Assembly: GCA_948146395.1 (NCBI GenBank)
Contig: OX411555.1
Coordinates: forward strand, 42,927,725-42,991,724
DNA length: 64,000 nucleotides
Direction: 5' to 3'
Origin: Fragum whitleyi
Taxonomy: Eukaryota; Mollusca; Bivalvia; Cardiida; Cardiidae
A program made the translations under genes and the position numbers. Below are positions 1 to 37,925 of this stretch, piece by piece. Position 1 is the first letter of the stretch, and every line of letters starts with the position of its first letter. The notes under the pieces are model-generated. The model saw only the letters and a list, made by a program, of their open reading frames with translations. It did no database searches and was not told where the DNA came from.

Positions 1-72
1 AACCACTGCCGAAATTACCACGTTTACAGTAATGGCTTATCAGATTAAATGGATTGTTAACTTTACTTTCAG
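1..72 (+). other. possible 3' end of an upstream intron
   Basis: Seventy-two bases ending in a pyrimidine-rich stretch and AG (TTTACTTTCAG at about 62-72). This resembles a splice acceptor for the candidate exon that follows. No donor is in the window, so this rests on the acceptor alone. Confidence 0.25.
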
Positions 73-217
73 AGAGCAAGAAACCCAAACCAAGGAGGAT
101 AATTACACTAATGTTCCCAAACCACAAGTATTCTTGGCAGGACTGCGGGGTGGTGGCATGAATCAACCAACAACCATGACCAAAATGGATCTCACTATAG
201 ACGTTGATCAGACCTAA
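73..217 (+). CDS. possible terminal coding exon of an upstream gene, unknown product
   Basis: After the acceptor-like AG at 71-72 the frame is open for 47 codons to TAA at 215-217. The peptide is hydrophilic, includes KPQVFLAGLRGGG and ends in DLTIDVDQT. It has no recognised domain, no membrane segment and no cysteine. The composition (acidic end, Gln/Thr-rich) looks more like protein than the AT-rich flanks, but the stretch is short enough to be open by chance. An AATAAA at about 451 could serve as poly(A) signal. The next gene starts near 5.15 kb on the same strand, so this would be the end of a separate gene. I do not recognise it. Confidence 0.28.
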
Positions 218-813
218 TTTGAAAACTGGATATGATGAAAATGGAACAATGATATAACAATGAACCTGTGATATTGTTAAGATTAAGGAACTGTCATTCA
301 AAACTGTGCTTTAAAGATTATTTAACCAACTTGACGAAAAAAAAATGTTATTTAAGATTTATCAAACCAATCTAAAAAAAAATAGTCCAGTTTAACTGAA
401 AAATAATGTTTGGGCTATTTCACTACTGAAAATTTTTAGAAAAAAACATGAATAAATTGTTCTGAAAAAGTTATATAATGTTGTTCTTGTATATATATCA
501 CCCAAATTGACTTGAGAAATAGATAATTCTCAGAACTAATTATGAAGGAAACCCAGGATGGCATCTTGACCTTTTTGTGATAACTTTAATATGCTTGAAA
601 CTTAAAATGTATTTTTCATGTCATTAAAAAAGAAAAATTTCAACTGACCAAGGAAGATAAATCCGGTGCCGGAATCATTTAATAATGAATATTGATATTC
701 TTGTCAAACTGGCCTTTAGGGAGAAAGACAGTCATCTTAATGACATATCAAGTTATGTGTAAATATCTATCCACAATTAAAGATTAATCAGACCTTAACT
801 CATCATCGTTATG
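218..813. other. AT-rich non-coding sequence
   Basis: Runs of A and T with stops in all frames. No repeat family shared with the rest of the window was recognised. Confidence 0.5.
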
Positions 814-878
814 GACCCCTCCTCCCGGGAAACCGACCCGTCTATCCCCCCGGATTAGCCGGGAGGAGGAGGGGGGTC
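814..878. repeat. GC-rich inverted repeat
   Basis: GGACCCCTCCTCCCGG at 814-829 faces CCGGGAGGAGGAGGGGGG from 859, giving a stem of about 15 pairs with small bulges around a 29-nt spacer. It stands out because the surroundings are strongly AT-rich. No coding context. Confidence 0.6.
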
Positions 879-1317
879 TTTATCCTCGGCTTTCGGTGAG
901 CGCCATTTGCCAAGCGGCTATACATGTTTGAGAACTAGAGATAATTTTTGAGCTATGATAGTGACTATAATACCAAAGTTGCACCTTGTGGGTCATTAAA
1001 AAAGCAGGAGTAAAAGTAAAAAGATTAAGTAGGAAGAGGAGGACAGGGAAGTAACAGCAGCAAGACAGGCTAAAAACTCGTACATTTATGAATGGATTTC
1101 AATGCAACTTGCCACAGTTGTTTGTCTCTATTAGTCACAAGGTCATTCTGTTTAATCCTCTTGGTCAGAGGGGGTCAAGGTCTAAGGTCAAGAATGTGAA
1201 TTTGATAATACAAAAGATAATTGTTTCAGTGTAAGATTGATTCATCTTTCTTACAGTGAATAACAAAACTGGTATTAATTTACTTTTCTTGTTCACTTAA
1301 TGAAGGATATAAGATCT

Positions 1318-1488
1318 CTTAAGGTAGTAGACCTTTAATAGTTCTGCAACATTTTGGACCAAATATTCTTTCACTATGTTAACAGAGATTTCCTTATGAA
1401 AATCATTAGGAAACCTCTGTTTACACTGTTAAAGTTCATCAATTCCAAAATGTTGTGGAACTACCGTATTACCGGTCCACTCCCTTAA
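1318..1488. mobile_element. MITE-C copy 1, palindromic element
   Basis: Ends TTAAGGTAGTAGACC (1318) and GGTCCACTCCCTTAA (to about 1488) are inverted copies. The middle is a long imperfect palindrome around CCTTATGAAAATCATTAGG. Related copies lie at 15800-15965 and 29752-29895. TTAA at both ends may be the target duplication or part of the terminal repeat. Confidence 0.6.
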
Positions 1489-1861
1489 CCCTTTAACTTT
1501 GCTGTTTAATCCCTGCTTTTAAGTGCTGTGATTTTATGATTGAGAAAACATCTGACAAGCAATTTCTTCTTTTTCACACTTTTTTCTACCCTACAGAATG
1601 TTTTTTTCAAATTAAATCCACTTTAAATTTTCGTCTGCAAAACCTTTGAATTTGGACAGGTCCAAAATTTTGTAAAACAGGAAAGTGTTAAAGCATAACT
1701 TTTTACACTTGATGACTATGAAGCATGATGACATTGTGACTATAATGAGCCCCACTTTGATTTCATCAGATTAGATGAAATGAATGAAAGCAGGGTATAG
1801 TTGTTTGGTAATTTCAATTTCATCTTTTTACAATACTTAGTGATAATCTATCGATATATAG

Positions 1862-2280
1862 AGGATAATCGTTTGTTTCAGTGTAAGATCAATTTATATT
1901 TCATTGATTGAACAACAAAAAAAAATATTTTCATGAGTGGTGGAGCCACGAGTGAAAATATAGCTTTTTCTATTCACGAAATGAAATATTAATCGATCTT
2001 ACTCGAAAACAAACGATTATGCTATTTCTTTAATGCAAAAATGAGACAAAATGTGAAATTTCCATGACATATTTTCGTAAAGCGCGTCACGATATTTCAC
2101 GTGACTTCTATGCAACGTTCATTGTGACGTCACTTATTGCGCCCCGCATAGATGACGTCAGATAGGATGAAATGCACAGAATCAGGGTATTAGTTTTTGA
2201 TAATTTCACTGTTTTTGTGGTGAGATTATCAAGTGATAATCTACCGTTATTTCTCGATAAACCACCGAAAAGCATTAAAG
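1862..2280 (+). mobile_element. B element copy 1
   Basis: Starts GGATAATCGTTTGTTTCAGT and ends near CGATAAACCACCGAAAAGCA. Contains a hairpin of the form TTTTCA(C/T)GAGTGG...CCACGAGTGAAAA, then paired TGACGTCAC and TGACGTCAG motifs at about 2125-2160 and a second small stem (GATAATTTCACTG...GGTGAGATTATC). Related copies: 16931-17345, split 38201-38320 with 40125-40420, and reversed 11500-11752. No coding capacity; probably a non-autonomous DNA element. Confidence 0.65.
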
Positions 2281-2441
2281 AAAGCTTCTTAGTCTTATGG
2301 ACAGCAATTAAGAAAAAGATGCTATGAGGGCCTTCTGACTCTTTGAAAAGCCTATGTCTTGATAGTGGTATAACAAGAAAAAAGTTTATTGAAAGTGTTT
2401 CCATAAATGAAAAAGGAGTTGTATGTGTGTGTATTTCCATT

Positions 2442-3608
2442 TATACTGAACGCAAAAAGTTTAGTCGCACTTTATATAACGTCAAAAAGAAGTCAACCAA
2501 TATAACTAAACGGAAGTTTCAAATTGAAATTTATTTGCCATCCTATTGGCTTTCTTTTTGTCATAACTTTTTCATTTTAACTCGCAGCCATACGTCTGAA
2601 GTGGCGTTAATGTGGATTTTAAGTACTTGGTCGATAGCTGGGTGCAACAAAATGACTTAATTTTCTTTTTTGTCTTATTGGATTTCTCTTATTCCGATTA
2701 AACATTAAACACTTTAATGCATCGCATCCTTCTAAAAAGCACGAAGTTTTGACATGACGTAAACTAAATGGATGCCACATCGCCATAACGGATATAGTGT
2801 GCATATCTAGGAGATAATGAAATTGACTTAAGCTTCTGCGACTATTGTTTTTATTGTCATATGGTTCATATAAAAACATATTGACATGGTATGACCCACT
2901 TTGAATTTTACAGATTTTGTTAAACGACATTAAGAGGGTAGCCGAACGTCATGACGTGACGTTAAACATGGCATGCTTTCATTATCCCAAATGATTGCAA
3001 TCGGTAAAAATATCACTGAGGATTTTTCATGTCTTATTTTTTATTAATGGAAACTTATGGAAAAAACTTACCAGTAAACAAGTTGAATTAACGCCCCCGT
3101 GCCGTCAATAGAACGTAAGTGATCGCTTAACTAAAAAAAACCGCAATAACTCAATTTCTGGGGATGAAAAGAAACAAAAGAAACTTTTTTCCTTCCTGAT
3201 TAACAAAATTCTGCAAAATTATCTATGATAAAACAATTGTTGCATTTTTGTGAGTTGGGTGTAAAGATGATGCTGTAGAGTCATCAGAAAGACCCCATAC
3301 TCTTACCAACTTCTTCTTTTATTGCGACAAGATACCCCAGAATGGTGTTGATTGCAATAAACATTTTTTGTGATACCAACTGGGAGCAACGTCCCTTGAT
3401 TAAACGGTGTGACTTTTCCATTCTACCGTTCTGTTCAAAATCATGTCGTTATGGCTGACCAGTTTCGTCTTACATAACAAAATTATTGGATTCTAGAAGG
3501 AAATTGGACAGAATTATAAGTAATATGATTGTTTTCGTGTAAGATGAATCACATCTTGAAATATATCCCATCGAAGAGAAAACGACTAAACTTTTTGCGC
3601 TCAGTATA
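2442..3608. mobile_element. non-autonomous TIR element, mariner-like ends
   Basis: TATACTGAACGCAAAAAGTT at 2442 is matched by the reverse complement of the bases ending at 3608, with one mismatch over about 26 bp (ACTGAACGC versus ACTGAGCGC). Outer TA pairs fit the TA target used by Tc1/mariner. The 1.1-kb interior has short ORFs only and no transposase signature. Confidence 0.65.
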
Positions 3609-3809
3609 TTTATTGCGCTACCAAAGTACATGCCCATTAGAGTGATGCCCCCAGAAGACGGTTAGTTGGCACGTGGAATATTGCAAGGATACATGAAGAA
3701 ACTACTACTGAGATCCGACATGGTTCTTTAATGTTCTCAGTGTAAAACACTGTCTCACGGAACCTCAGTTTAACGCTTCATCCGAATGACAATTAAATTG
3801 TCAGTGTGC

Positions 3810-3889
3810 CAGCCGGGGAATCATACCCACAAGATTGAACTTCAATGGTTTTGAAGTGCGGTGCTCTACCATTTGAGCTAATCGGGGTG
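3810..3889 (-). repeat. tRNA-like SINE head or decayed tRNA
   Basis: Read on the minus strand there is an A-box-like TAGCTCAAATGGTAGAGCAC and, about 35 nt on, a B-box-like GGTATGATTCC. Acceptor and T-stem pairing is poor, so this is not a working tRNA. It looks like the promoter head of a tRNA-derived SINE. The degenerate repeat at 3890-4260 lies next to it. Confidence 0.5.
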
Positions 3890-4260
3890 ACAAGAGAAGT
3901 TGTGTTGACAAGAAAATTAACTTACAGGCCCCTTTTCCAATGATGCCCCATAATTATACCAAATGGCAAAGTTGTTGCCATGTTAACATGAGAAATATTT
4001 TGTTTAAGTTTCATGACAATGCATGTATAAATGAAGAAGTTGTGTAAACAATAAATATGACATATAGCCCCTTTTCCCATGGCACAGCATATTATCATTA
4101 AACCCCCATGAAATGCATATGGTCACTTGATAAGAGACATTCTATGAGAGTTTTATACAAATGTATCTATAAACAAAAGAGGAGTTGTGTTAAAAAGGAA
4201 GTTAACATTAAGGCCCCTTTTTCCCTGATGATGAATATGTAGGAATAGTAGAATGCAATT
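3890..4260. repeat. degenerate tandem repeat, about 120-bp units
   Basis: Three diverged units share the order: GAAGTTGTGTTNACAA, then GGCCCCTTTTCC, then TTTCATGACAATG-type text. The same unit type recurs at 7990-8425, so this is a dispersed family with internal tandem structure. Confidence 0.5.
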
Positions 4261-4457
4261 CCATCAATCACTTTGGTTGCCATGGTAACAGAAAGTTTGA
4301 AAAATTACGATTTTTTTAAAGAATTAAATTTCAGTAAGACGAAATTAAAGTCTGTTTCTTTCAAAACCACCAAACAATCTCTGGTATTTATAACATCTTT
4401 AACAAGTTATAAGTTGACTAACTCAGGTGAGCAATTTAGGACGATCCTGGTCCTCTT

Positions 4458-4500
4458 GTTTTTTTTTTTTTGTTTTTTTTTTTTTTTTTTCCTTTTTTTG
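4458..4500. repeat. poly(T) tract
   Basis: About 40 bases of T broken only by single G or C, followed by TTTGTTTGTTGTTG. Low-complexity sequence about 650 bp upstream of the lectin gene start. Confidence 0.8.
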
Positions 4501-5074
4501 TTTGTTTGTTGTTGTTTTCGTTGCCTAATACGACCCGAAAACGAACATTGTATGTAGTTTGCCGAATATCCTTTAATATGTAATGCAGAAAGTGTCAGGG
4601 ATCGATAGTCATGTCCTCTTAAGCATTTTTTTTATGTATGGCCTTCTTTTCCACATTTCATATTGGAATATATTTACTTTTAGCCGAAGAACGGAGTTTA
4701 TTTTAAAACTTATCATGACCCGTTTGAGACAATTCGAAAATGCAAGCATGTTGATTTAAAGTCTTTTGCGTAAATTACGGATGTATCTTTAGGGTAGATT
4801 CGCGTTTATGAAGGCGTTAGTATTTTAAGAAACCCGAAAAAAATGTTAATCTCTAAGCATTTTTGAGGGTCTCCGCAAATGAAAACCACAAAAAACGCGA
4901 ATTTGGTGCTATTACTGCACATTAAGAGAAACTTGGATATTCATTCAAGCAGATATTGCGAAATATTTTTTAGAAACGCTTTGTAACTAGCTCTATCCCT
5001 ACGAATATAGTGAAATAAATACGTTATGCATTGCGCCAACACTCTTGTTTATAACCACGTTGCTTGATTATTTT

Positions 5075-5082
5075 TGACGTCA
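5075..5082. promoter_or_regulatory. CRE-type palindrome upstream of the lectin gene
   Basis: TGACGTCA lies 84 bp before the start codon at 5166. It is the consensus CREB/ATF site. The motif is also abundant in B elements across the window, so functional meaning here is inference. Confidence 0.3.
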
Positions 5083-5154
5083 TAAAATTTCTCGCGGGGC
5101 GAAGTTCAACGTCTTTAGTTATACGTTTCATGGTTTCTTTATCATTTTGCAGGT

Positions 5155-5165
5155 ATGGCTAGAAT

Positions 5166-5169
<4 letters not shown>
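5155..5169 (+). promoter_or_regulatory. four-codon upstream ORF overlapping the start codon
   Basis: An ATG at 5155 opens four codons closed by TGA at 5167-5169, which overlaps the main ATG (5166-5168) as ATGA. A ribosome ending here would sit on the lectin gene start. A good acceptor (ATCATTTTGCAG, AG at 5151-5152) just upstream suggests a 5' non-coding exon, which would put this ATG in the mRNA. Confidence 0.4.
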
Positions 5170-31880
<26,711 letters not shown>

Positions 31881-31982
31881 AGCTTGTTTGATACATAATT
31901 TAAGAATGATAAAAAATACAACATTTCTTTAAATCTGAATACATGTATGTTTACACATATAATATCATACTTAGTACAAAAA

Positions 31983-32003
31983 TCAATTCTTTGGACGTTT
32001 AAC
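31983..32003 (+). repeat. left half of the segment repeated at 18139
   Basis: TCAATTCTTTGGACGTTTAA matches 18140 onward. The copy continues after the inserted element at 32830. Confidence 0.65.
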
Positions 32004-32829
32004 TATACTTAGTTCCAAAAGAAAGTGTGCACTTTTGAATTTTGAATATCTCTGAAAGTACGCAATCTGTCGTCATGAAATGTCGTAAGACTATCCCGAA
32101 CAGTATGTGCAAACGATATTTGAAAACAATCACGCGACGAGCAAAAAATTTTCTGCTAAATTGAGACATTTGATTTTGCATGTTTTGCATGTGCAACACG
32201 CGTTGGACGAATACTTGGTCTGAAAATGCATTCAGTTCAACCTTTGCGGCTTTCGTAAGCGAAAAAATCACATCTTCAATACTATTGTGCATGATGCTAC
32301 AACGTAGTTTGACTACCAATAAACGGTCGTTGAATAAAATCGAACCTTGTTAGATTTTGAACATCATTAGAATTGATTAAGCATTCATTTTCAAATAGAA
32401 ATCAAAGTAATCATTTTGTAAGGCCTTTAAGAGCAAATCGAGATGTCATAGAACGCCATAGTACAATTCAACGACAAGTTACTGACCTTACAACGTAGCA
32501 ATGTCTAACGTTGACGTACACGTCTGCATCAAAAATAAAACTTTTGTTTGCAAATGGCTTGGAATGGCTTCTAAAATTCTATAAGGCAACATCAACACAT
32601 AGCTCTTACCAAAGAAAAAGTTGGAAAAAGGTCAAATCTCAACAATTTAAGTTCTGCCTGTGCGTATGTAGCATGTGATACTTTATCCAAATCTATTTTG
32701 ACTTTTAATTTCAAAAGATCTTGACTAAAGTATGGAGTCAAAATTACTCCATAATTTTCCTCCAACTTCGTAAAAATCAAGAGAAATGTAAAAAAAAAAA
32801 CTGCACACTTTCTTATGGAACTCAGTATA
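32004..32829. mobile_element. mariner-type non-autonomous element
   Basis: TATACTTAGTTCCAAAAGAA and its inverse TTCTTATGGAACTCAGTATA match over about 29 bp with few changes, flanked by TA. Comparison with the empty copy at 18139-18246 confirms both borders. The interior has only short ORFs (106 and 62 codons, minus strand), with no DDE/D transposase motif seen. Confidence 0.75.
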
Positions 32830-32923
32830 TTTCAAGACGAGGAACGAAAATAATTTTAGCGAATCGTTCACTTTTTTTTTTATTTATGAACGACAACATC
32901 GTCAACGATGTAAACATTTAAAC
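32830..32923 (+). repeat. right half of the segment repeated at 18163
   Basis: GACGAGGAACGAAAATAATT through AACGATGTAAACATTTAAAC is nearly identical to 18163-18246. Confidence 0.7.
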
Positions 32924-32931
32924 AGTATTGA

Positions 32932-32972
32932 TATACTAATATTAATATTAATATAAATATTAATATTATATA
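32932..32972. repeat. AT-only tract of TAATAT units
   Basis: TACTAATATTAATATTAATA continuing with TAAATATTAATATTATATAT. Simple sequence and self-complementary. Confidence 0.8.
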
Positions 32973-33436
32973 TGTTACAGTGAGCTTAAAGCTGTTATGC
33001 GCCTGCTTTTGTATTTAAATTAATTAACCTCATATTCTGTGCATTCTCTGTCGGATAAATTCAGATTGCATGTCTGTGGATATCTAAGCCATGACTGCAG
33101 CTTTGGGTGTTCAACCGTCGACGTATGACTGTATAAACCAGATAAGATCACTTTAAAACCAGTCTAATTAATGGATCATCTAATGTGAGAGGTTATACTA
33201 CTATTTAGAATGGATTATAAGTTTGTGACTGTTCTCCTTAACCCACAATTTGTTGTATATTTTCATTAAAAACGTTTACTATTATCGTGACAGAAAATAA
33301 TCTACTCTAAGGAAAATAAATCACTCTGAAATGACTTTTTTATGAATGTCGTGTTTTTGCATTTTGGACCGGTGGTCTAATGTATTGAAATAAAGGTTGT
33401 GTGTTATGTTATGATATTTTATAGTCATGTTAATAA

Positions 33437-33661
33437 TATGAGCCTATGCGTGAGATTTCCAACAATTTCAAAAATGCGCAAAGCAAAGACTCTGACCAGC
33501 CTGTGCATCCGCACAGTCTGACCAGAGTGTTCACTAGGCGTTTAGTGGATCTGTAGGCCATCAGGTAACTTTATATTAACAGTATGTGGCTGTTAATGAT
33601 ACTGAACATTTTCACCTCACGGACGTTTCAAATTGTTGGAAATGTCACGCACAGGCTCATA
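33437..33661. mobile_element. 225-bp MITE
   Basis: TATGAGCCTATGCGTGAGAT at the left and the inverse of ATGTCACGCACAGGCTCATA at the right, extending through TTCCAACAATTT on both sides. The interior has GACTCTGACCAGCCTGTGCA and CCGCACAGTCTGACCAGAGT, an inner palindrome common in bivalve repeats. TA flanks. Confidence 0.75.
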
Positions 33662-33732
33662 TGTTAGTGTCTCAAAATATCCACGATGTCTAGTCTCGGC
33701 TGTGAGAAATTATCATGACTCGGCAAAAACGA

Positions 33733-33900
33733 TATATATATAAATATAATACGTACTTAGTGTTTTGTATGGAAAAATATCTAACGAGGTTGGGAGAATT
33801 GATAATTGTCGAGGTTCTGCCGAGACAATTATCAATTCTCACAACCAAGTTAGATTTTTTTTTACATACAAAACACTAAATACGTATTATATTTATCTTA
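33733..33900. mobile_element. fold-back element, about 75-bp arms
   Basis: TATAATACGTACTTAGTGTT faces AACACTAAATACGTATTATA; GAGAATTGATAATTGTC faces GACAATTATCAATTCTC; the loop is about GAGGTTCTGCC. Near-perfect over both arms. Confidence 0.75.
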
Positions 33901-34253
33901 TAACCTCTTTTGTCTTCTTTTCGTCGATGTTTCTAACTGAAATTCAAGTTTCTAAAAATAGCCACATTATATCATGTTCTTAAAATAACTATGTGATATC
34001 ATAAATAATATCATACGGGATGTTATCACACGGATATTTGTATAGTTATAAGATAAATTAAGATTTCAGTGTCGTTGTCCCCAGAGAATTTAAAATAAAA
34101 TCAGATAAATAAAGATTTCTGTGATGAATTTATCCTAATGTTTGTAGTTATCGTTTACTTTTCTAAGTGTTATAAAAATCATTTGAAGCTATTTTTCTAT
34201 TTACATACCCATATTTAAATTAAACTTTTATACTTCAAGAACCGTGAGTCGTG

Positions 34254-34680
34254 TACAGTTAGTGACATCGTGAAATTGACTCTCGTTGAAGTTCCGATCA
34301 AAAGCATACTAAGTCGTTCAGTCAACGCTCCACTCATGCATTCCAAACCCTCACTCAAACCATTCAAAAACCATCCAAAAGCAATAAAAATATTAGATCA
34401 ACAATTAAATTCAAAACGAAAAAAGTAGAAAATATCCGTAATTTCATTGACTTTATTGATTTTGGAAGCGCCTAATTATTTCGGAAAGATGTCAAAAAGC
34501 CTTTCATAGAACTTTTATGCACATTTTAATTAAGGGAGGTACTAAATATCGCTAATTTTGTTCAATTTTAACAAAATTAGCGAAATTAGATTATCTTCCT
34601 TTAATTTCATTCAATACTCACTTCCCTCGCTGATTCAATTTCATTCCAAAAACATTCCAATAGTTTGATATCATTTAATA
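34254..34680 (-). mobile_element. MITE-A copy, reversed
   Basis: Starts TACAGTTAGTGACATCGTGA at 34254. Contains AGGGAGGTACTAAATATCGC and the inverse AGATTATCTTCCT. The far end near 34680 is decayed. Confidence 0.65.
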
Positions 34681-34903
34681 ACACCTTTGCTTAGATGGTA
34701 AAGGGCCTGAGCGAAAAGCTTAAAAATTGCGCTATATTTACTACAGAAAATTTCAAGCTCAAGGGCTTTTTAACTGAAACTCAACGTGATTGTTCTTAAT
34801 TGTTCTTATTGTTCTAGAACGGATCGAGTTATTTTATTTTAAAAGTGTAATACATCCGATATCATTGTAGTTAGTTGCGAAATATACCTTTTGCCAACTA
34901 CAG

Positions 34904-35398
34904 TTAGTAATATCGTAAAATTAACATTCACTTCGATCAAAACCGTTCTAAATCGATCTACAGTTAATAACATCGTGAAATTGACATTCACCCCAATCAT
35001 AACCATTCTAAATCGCTCACTCAGCACTCCAATCATTCATTCCAAACACTCACTCAAACCATTCAAAAATGCTCAAACCCATTGCAAAACATAGAACCAA
35101 CAACGTCATTCAAAATAAATTTGGAAAGAGAAAATCGCGATTTCTCTGACATAATTAAAATTGTTAGCGTCGCATAGGTTCTTGAAAAAATAGGAAGCTG
35201 TGTATAGAACTTGTATGCATATTTTGTTAAAGGGAGGTAATCAATATAGCTAATTTTGTTCATCCTGAACAAAATTTGCTATATAGGATTACCTCCCATT
35301 AAATTCACTCAAAACTCGCTCCACACACCCATTCAATTTCATTCCTAAATCATTCAATAATCATTCACCTTGTCAATTTCACGATGTTGTTAACTGTA
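34904..35398 (-). mobile_element. MITE-A copy, reversed, with a doubled end
   Basis: TACAGTTAGTAATATCGTAA at 34904 and TACAGTTAATAACATCGTGA at about 34961 show two successive terminal repeats, then a full reversed copy to GATGTTGTTAACTGTA near 35398. The first end is a remnant of an older copy or a tandem end duplication. Confidence 0.7.
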
Positions 35399-35446
35399 TC
35401 AGCGTTCCATTTATGTATTCAAAACTGTTATTTGAACAAACACGGT

Positions 35447-35802
35447 CTACACTTTGATAATTTCATTTACAAAATCAAACAACAAAAACTTAAAAAACAA
35501 AATATCATGATGTACCATATTTCCGTGAATGTAAATTAAAAAAGTCACAATCTTAAAATCGAGAGGAGACATTGTTCCAAACTTGTTATTTTTTTCAAAA
35601 AGCATGCAAGTGTTAAAGTAGCCTGAAAATTCAAGTCGAAATTGTCCTCTTTTAAAACAGTAACTTGAACATTCATAAAACACCTATTTAAATCCATAGT
35701 GTGCATATTTCTGTGACTCCTAAATTCAGCAGTCCCTTGAACACTACCGGAGATATGCATGGCCTTAAACTTTTCATCATAAGTCACATAATCATTTCTC
35801 AT
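35447..35802 (-). pseudogene. possible coding remnant in two frames, unknown
   Basis: Two overlapping minus-strand frames look protein-like: 35545-35802 (AMHISGSVQGTAEFRSHRN, LNRCFMNVQVTVLKEDN) and 35447-35683 (MSPLDFKIVTFLIYIHGN). A shift between them near 35620-35640 would give one longer reading, or GAATTTTCAG there could be an acceptor. No domain recognised; could be a decayed transposon protein. 35803-36056 shows nothing. Confidence 0.22.
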
Positions 35803-36056
35803 TTAGGAATGAAAATAACAGTGCAATAGGTCTTTATTGTAAGATTTACAATTTCCTTAAACAACACTTATACAAGTACTTATAAATAAGGAATTTTAAA
35901 GGATTTTAAAGTTTTACCGATTTCTTGTGATATTTTGTTATTTAAAAAATGATTTATTTCAAAGAATCTCATTTTTCTAGACCTTTAATAAAAAGATAGT
36001 GGAAACATGACTGAAATTACAGTAAGTAACTCTTATTGACAGTTCACGGAAATATG

Positions 36057-36484
36057 CATTCGGAACATCACTCGGTCATTTCCGTAAACTGCAACAGACC
36101 TCGGATGTATGTAAGGCGGATGGGTATGTAACAAAATCGTGCATTTTGTTAGGCGGAAACAGTGTAGATTTAGATCTTTTACGGTAAATAACGGCTGGAA
36201 AATCTTATTTTTTGAGAATGACGAACCATGCTCATAAAAAAAGTTTTTTTCAGCCGTTATTTAACAATCTAAAGATATTTATATTAGTATACGATGGTTT
36301 CACGTCAGTGACTTAAACGAGTGGCGTTGGCGACTTCGAATGTTTTCACTCAAAGTTTCGAGGGCTGACGCAATGTATAGTGACGTCATCGAGTTTTTCC
36401 AAGGTGTTCCCGTAATTTTTAGAAATAGTCCGTCTTTGTACATCCGAGGTTGATCGTGAGATTGGCTGAGTGGTGTTCCGAATG
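36057..36484. mobile_element. D element copy 3, intact
   Basis: CATTCGGAACATCACTCGGT and its inverse GAGTGGTGTTCCGAATG. Contains a hairpin (AACGGCTGGAAAATCTT...AAGTTTTTTTCAGCCGTT) and the block TAAACGAGTGGCGTTGGCGA. Used here as the reference for the D copies at 15 and 27 kb. 36485-36936 shows no feature. Confidence 0.75.
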
Positions 36485-36936
36485 GCAAATATGGTCAGTC
36501 ACAGAAATAGGGTAGGCCTACAACAGGATATAGGCTAGTTATCTCTGTGAATAATTCAAAATGCTGTCCGTATGTTGATATATTTTCCAAAAATGTTTAC
36601 AATTATCCCAAAGTTTTAATTGTTTAATAATCCAATCATATACAAAAGTCACTACTAATGTAACAAATCCCCATAAATCCAAATAATTCACCAAAATAGA
36701 CATGTAACCAGTACCCTAGAAGTTTGTTCTATCAACTCATATGCTCATGAATACAGAAAGTCAACCACGACTAGAATATTCTACCATTTTCTTTAAGAAT
36801 AATCTAGTTAATTGAGCGATAAAAATAGAAACATATGTTATAACTGAATTACATAATATTGCATGTACTTACTAGAAACTTGGAAAATAAAGGATAAAAT
36901 AATTGACCAATACATGTGTACCCGATATGAAATATT

Positions 36937-37425
36937 ATTATTATACTACAAAGAAAATTCTAGCATTTTCATTGATTAATGCTGACCTGACAAACGTTGA
37001 TATCAACGGCCGCTCCTGTATAACTTCTAATGTTTCCTTAAGGCGCCTCGCCGTGAACATAGGCAAAAAATCGAAACGGTAATGGCAGCCATGATTCTCT
37101 CGCTTCGCTTATAACACGACCCGAATATACACAATAGGGCTACAGTTGAAAAGCATGTCAGTTAAAATGTGCAAATAAAGAATGATATAGATGTCAATAA
37201 ATACCTTATTTTCTTTCAAATCTGTCCATTTAAAGTGCAAAGTTTCTCGAAGGTTCAGCCAATAACCACTTTCATGTCACAACACCGCAGAGTGTAGTAG
37301 TGTGACGTCACAACTATATATGGCGTCACTTTGTACATGTTTACTTTTCATAGAGGCGCATTAAGGAATATTGGTGGTTTTTAAGAAATCTGTTTATAGC
37401 AACGCCTTAAATAGGCAAAAGACAG
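36937..37425 (+). repeat. F repeat copy 2
   Basis: Same order and length as 7370-7855, with the same GTAGTAGTGTGACGTCA block. Followed within 10 bp by a partial G element. Confidence 0.7.
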
Positions 37426-37433
37426 ATATTTAG

Positions 37434-37548
37434 CAGTTAAACTTTGAAGTATAATAAATTCGTAATACGGTTTCTTGCCGGGGTATGTGACGATTTATTT
37501 CCGGCTAGAAAAAATGATGTCACCCAAGCCGTATAATATGACATTTTG
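37434..37548 (+). mobile_element. G element copy 2, partial
   Basis: AATACGGTTTCTTGCCGGGG and GATTTATTTCCGGCTAG match the left half of G copy 1. GATGTCACCCAAGCCGTATA joins the middle directly to the end, so the right arm is deleted. Confidence 0.6.
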
Positions 37549-37689
37549 ATATGACCTACGTCGCGGGAGAGAAATAAGCCCGTTGAATATTTTTGATATT
37601 ACACGGGCGTTATTAAACAAGCGGAATGAATATGCAAATGAACCCGGATCGAATAGCAAGTTACCAACGCTATTTTGTAACCGCAAAAA

Positions 37690-37725
37690 TGACGTCATAA
37701 TATGTATATTGTGACGTCAGTTTTA
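37690..37725. repeat. paired TGACGTCA motifs
   Basis: AATGACGTCATAATATGTAT then ATTGTGACGTCAG: two CRE-type palindromes 23 bp apart in a non-coding stretch (37549-37844). Confidence 0.6.
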
Positions 37726-37844
37726 AACGGCGTTATAAGATTCGCGGAAAATTTAAACTTAGAATTTCAAGATTTTTGACGATTTTTCGCCAAAAAATGG
37801 GTAATATTATAAATAGAATATAAAATTTGTGCTCATAGAATAAA

Positions 37845-37925
37845 GAATTTATTAAACTCGTCATCTAAAACAGATTAAAAAAAACTCGTTTTTATCTGTT
37901 TATCGATGACTCGTTTAATGAATTC
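37845..37925. repeat. hairpin with about 33-bp arms
   Basis: GAATTTATTAAACTCGTCAT faces ATGACTCGTTTAATGAATTC, with AAACAGAT facing ATCTGTTT inside. Confidence 0.7.

Noticed and set aside
2108..2440. 110-codon minus-strand ORF
   Set aside because: Falls in the B element; equivalent frames in other B copies are broken (a 61-codon piece at 40234-40419), so not a conserved protein.
3810..3889. Functional tRNA gene
   Set aside because: A and B boxes are recognisable but acceptor and T stems do not pair well; more like a SINE head.
31999..32319. 106-codon minus-strand ORF as a transposase
   Set aside because: No DDE/D or helix-turn-helix signature seen; ends inside the terminal repeat.
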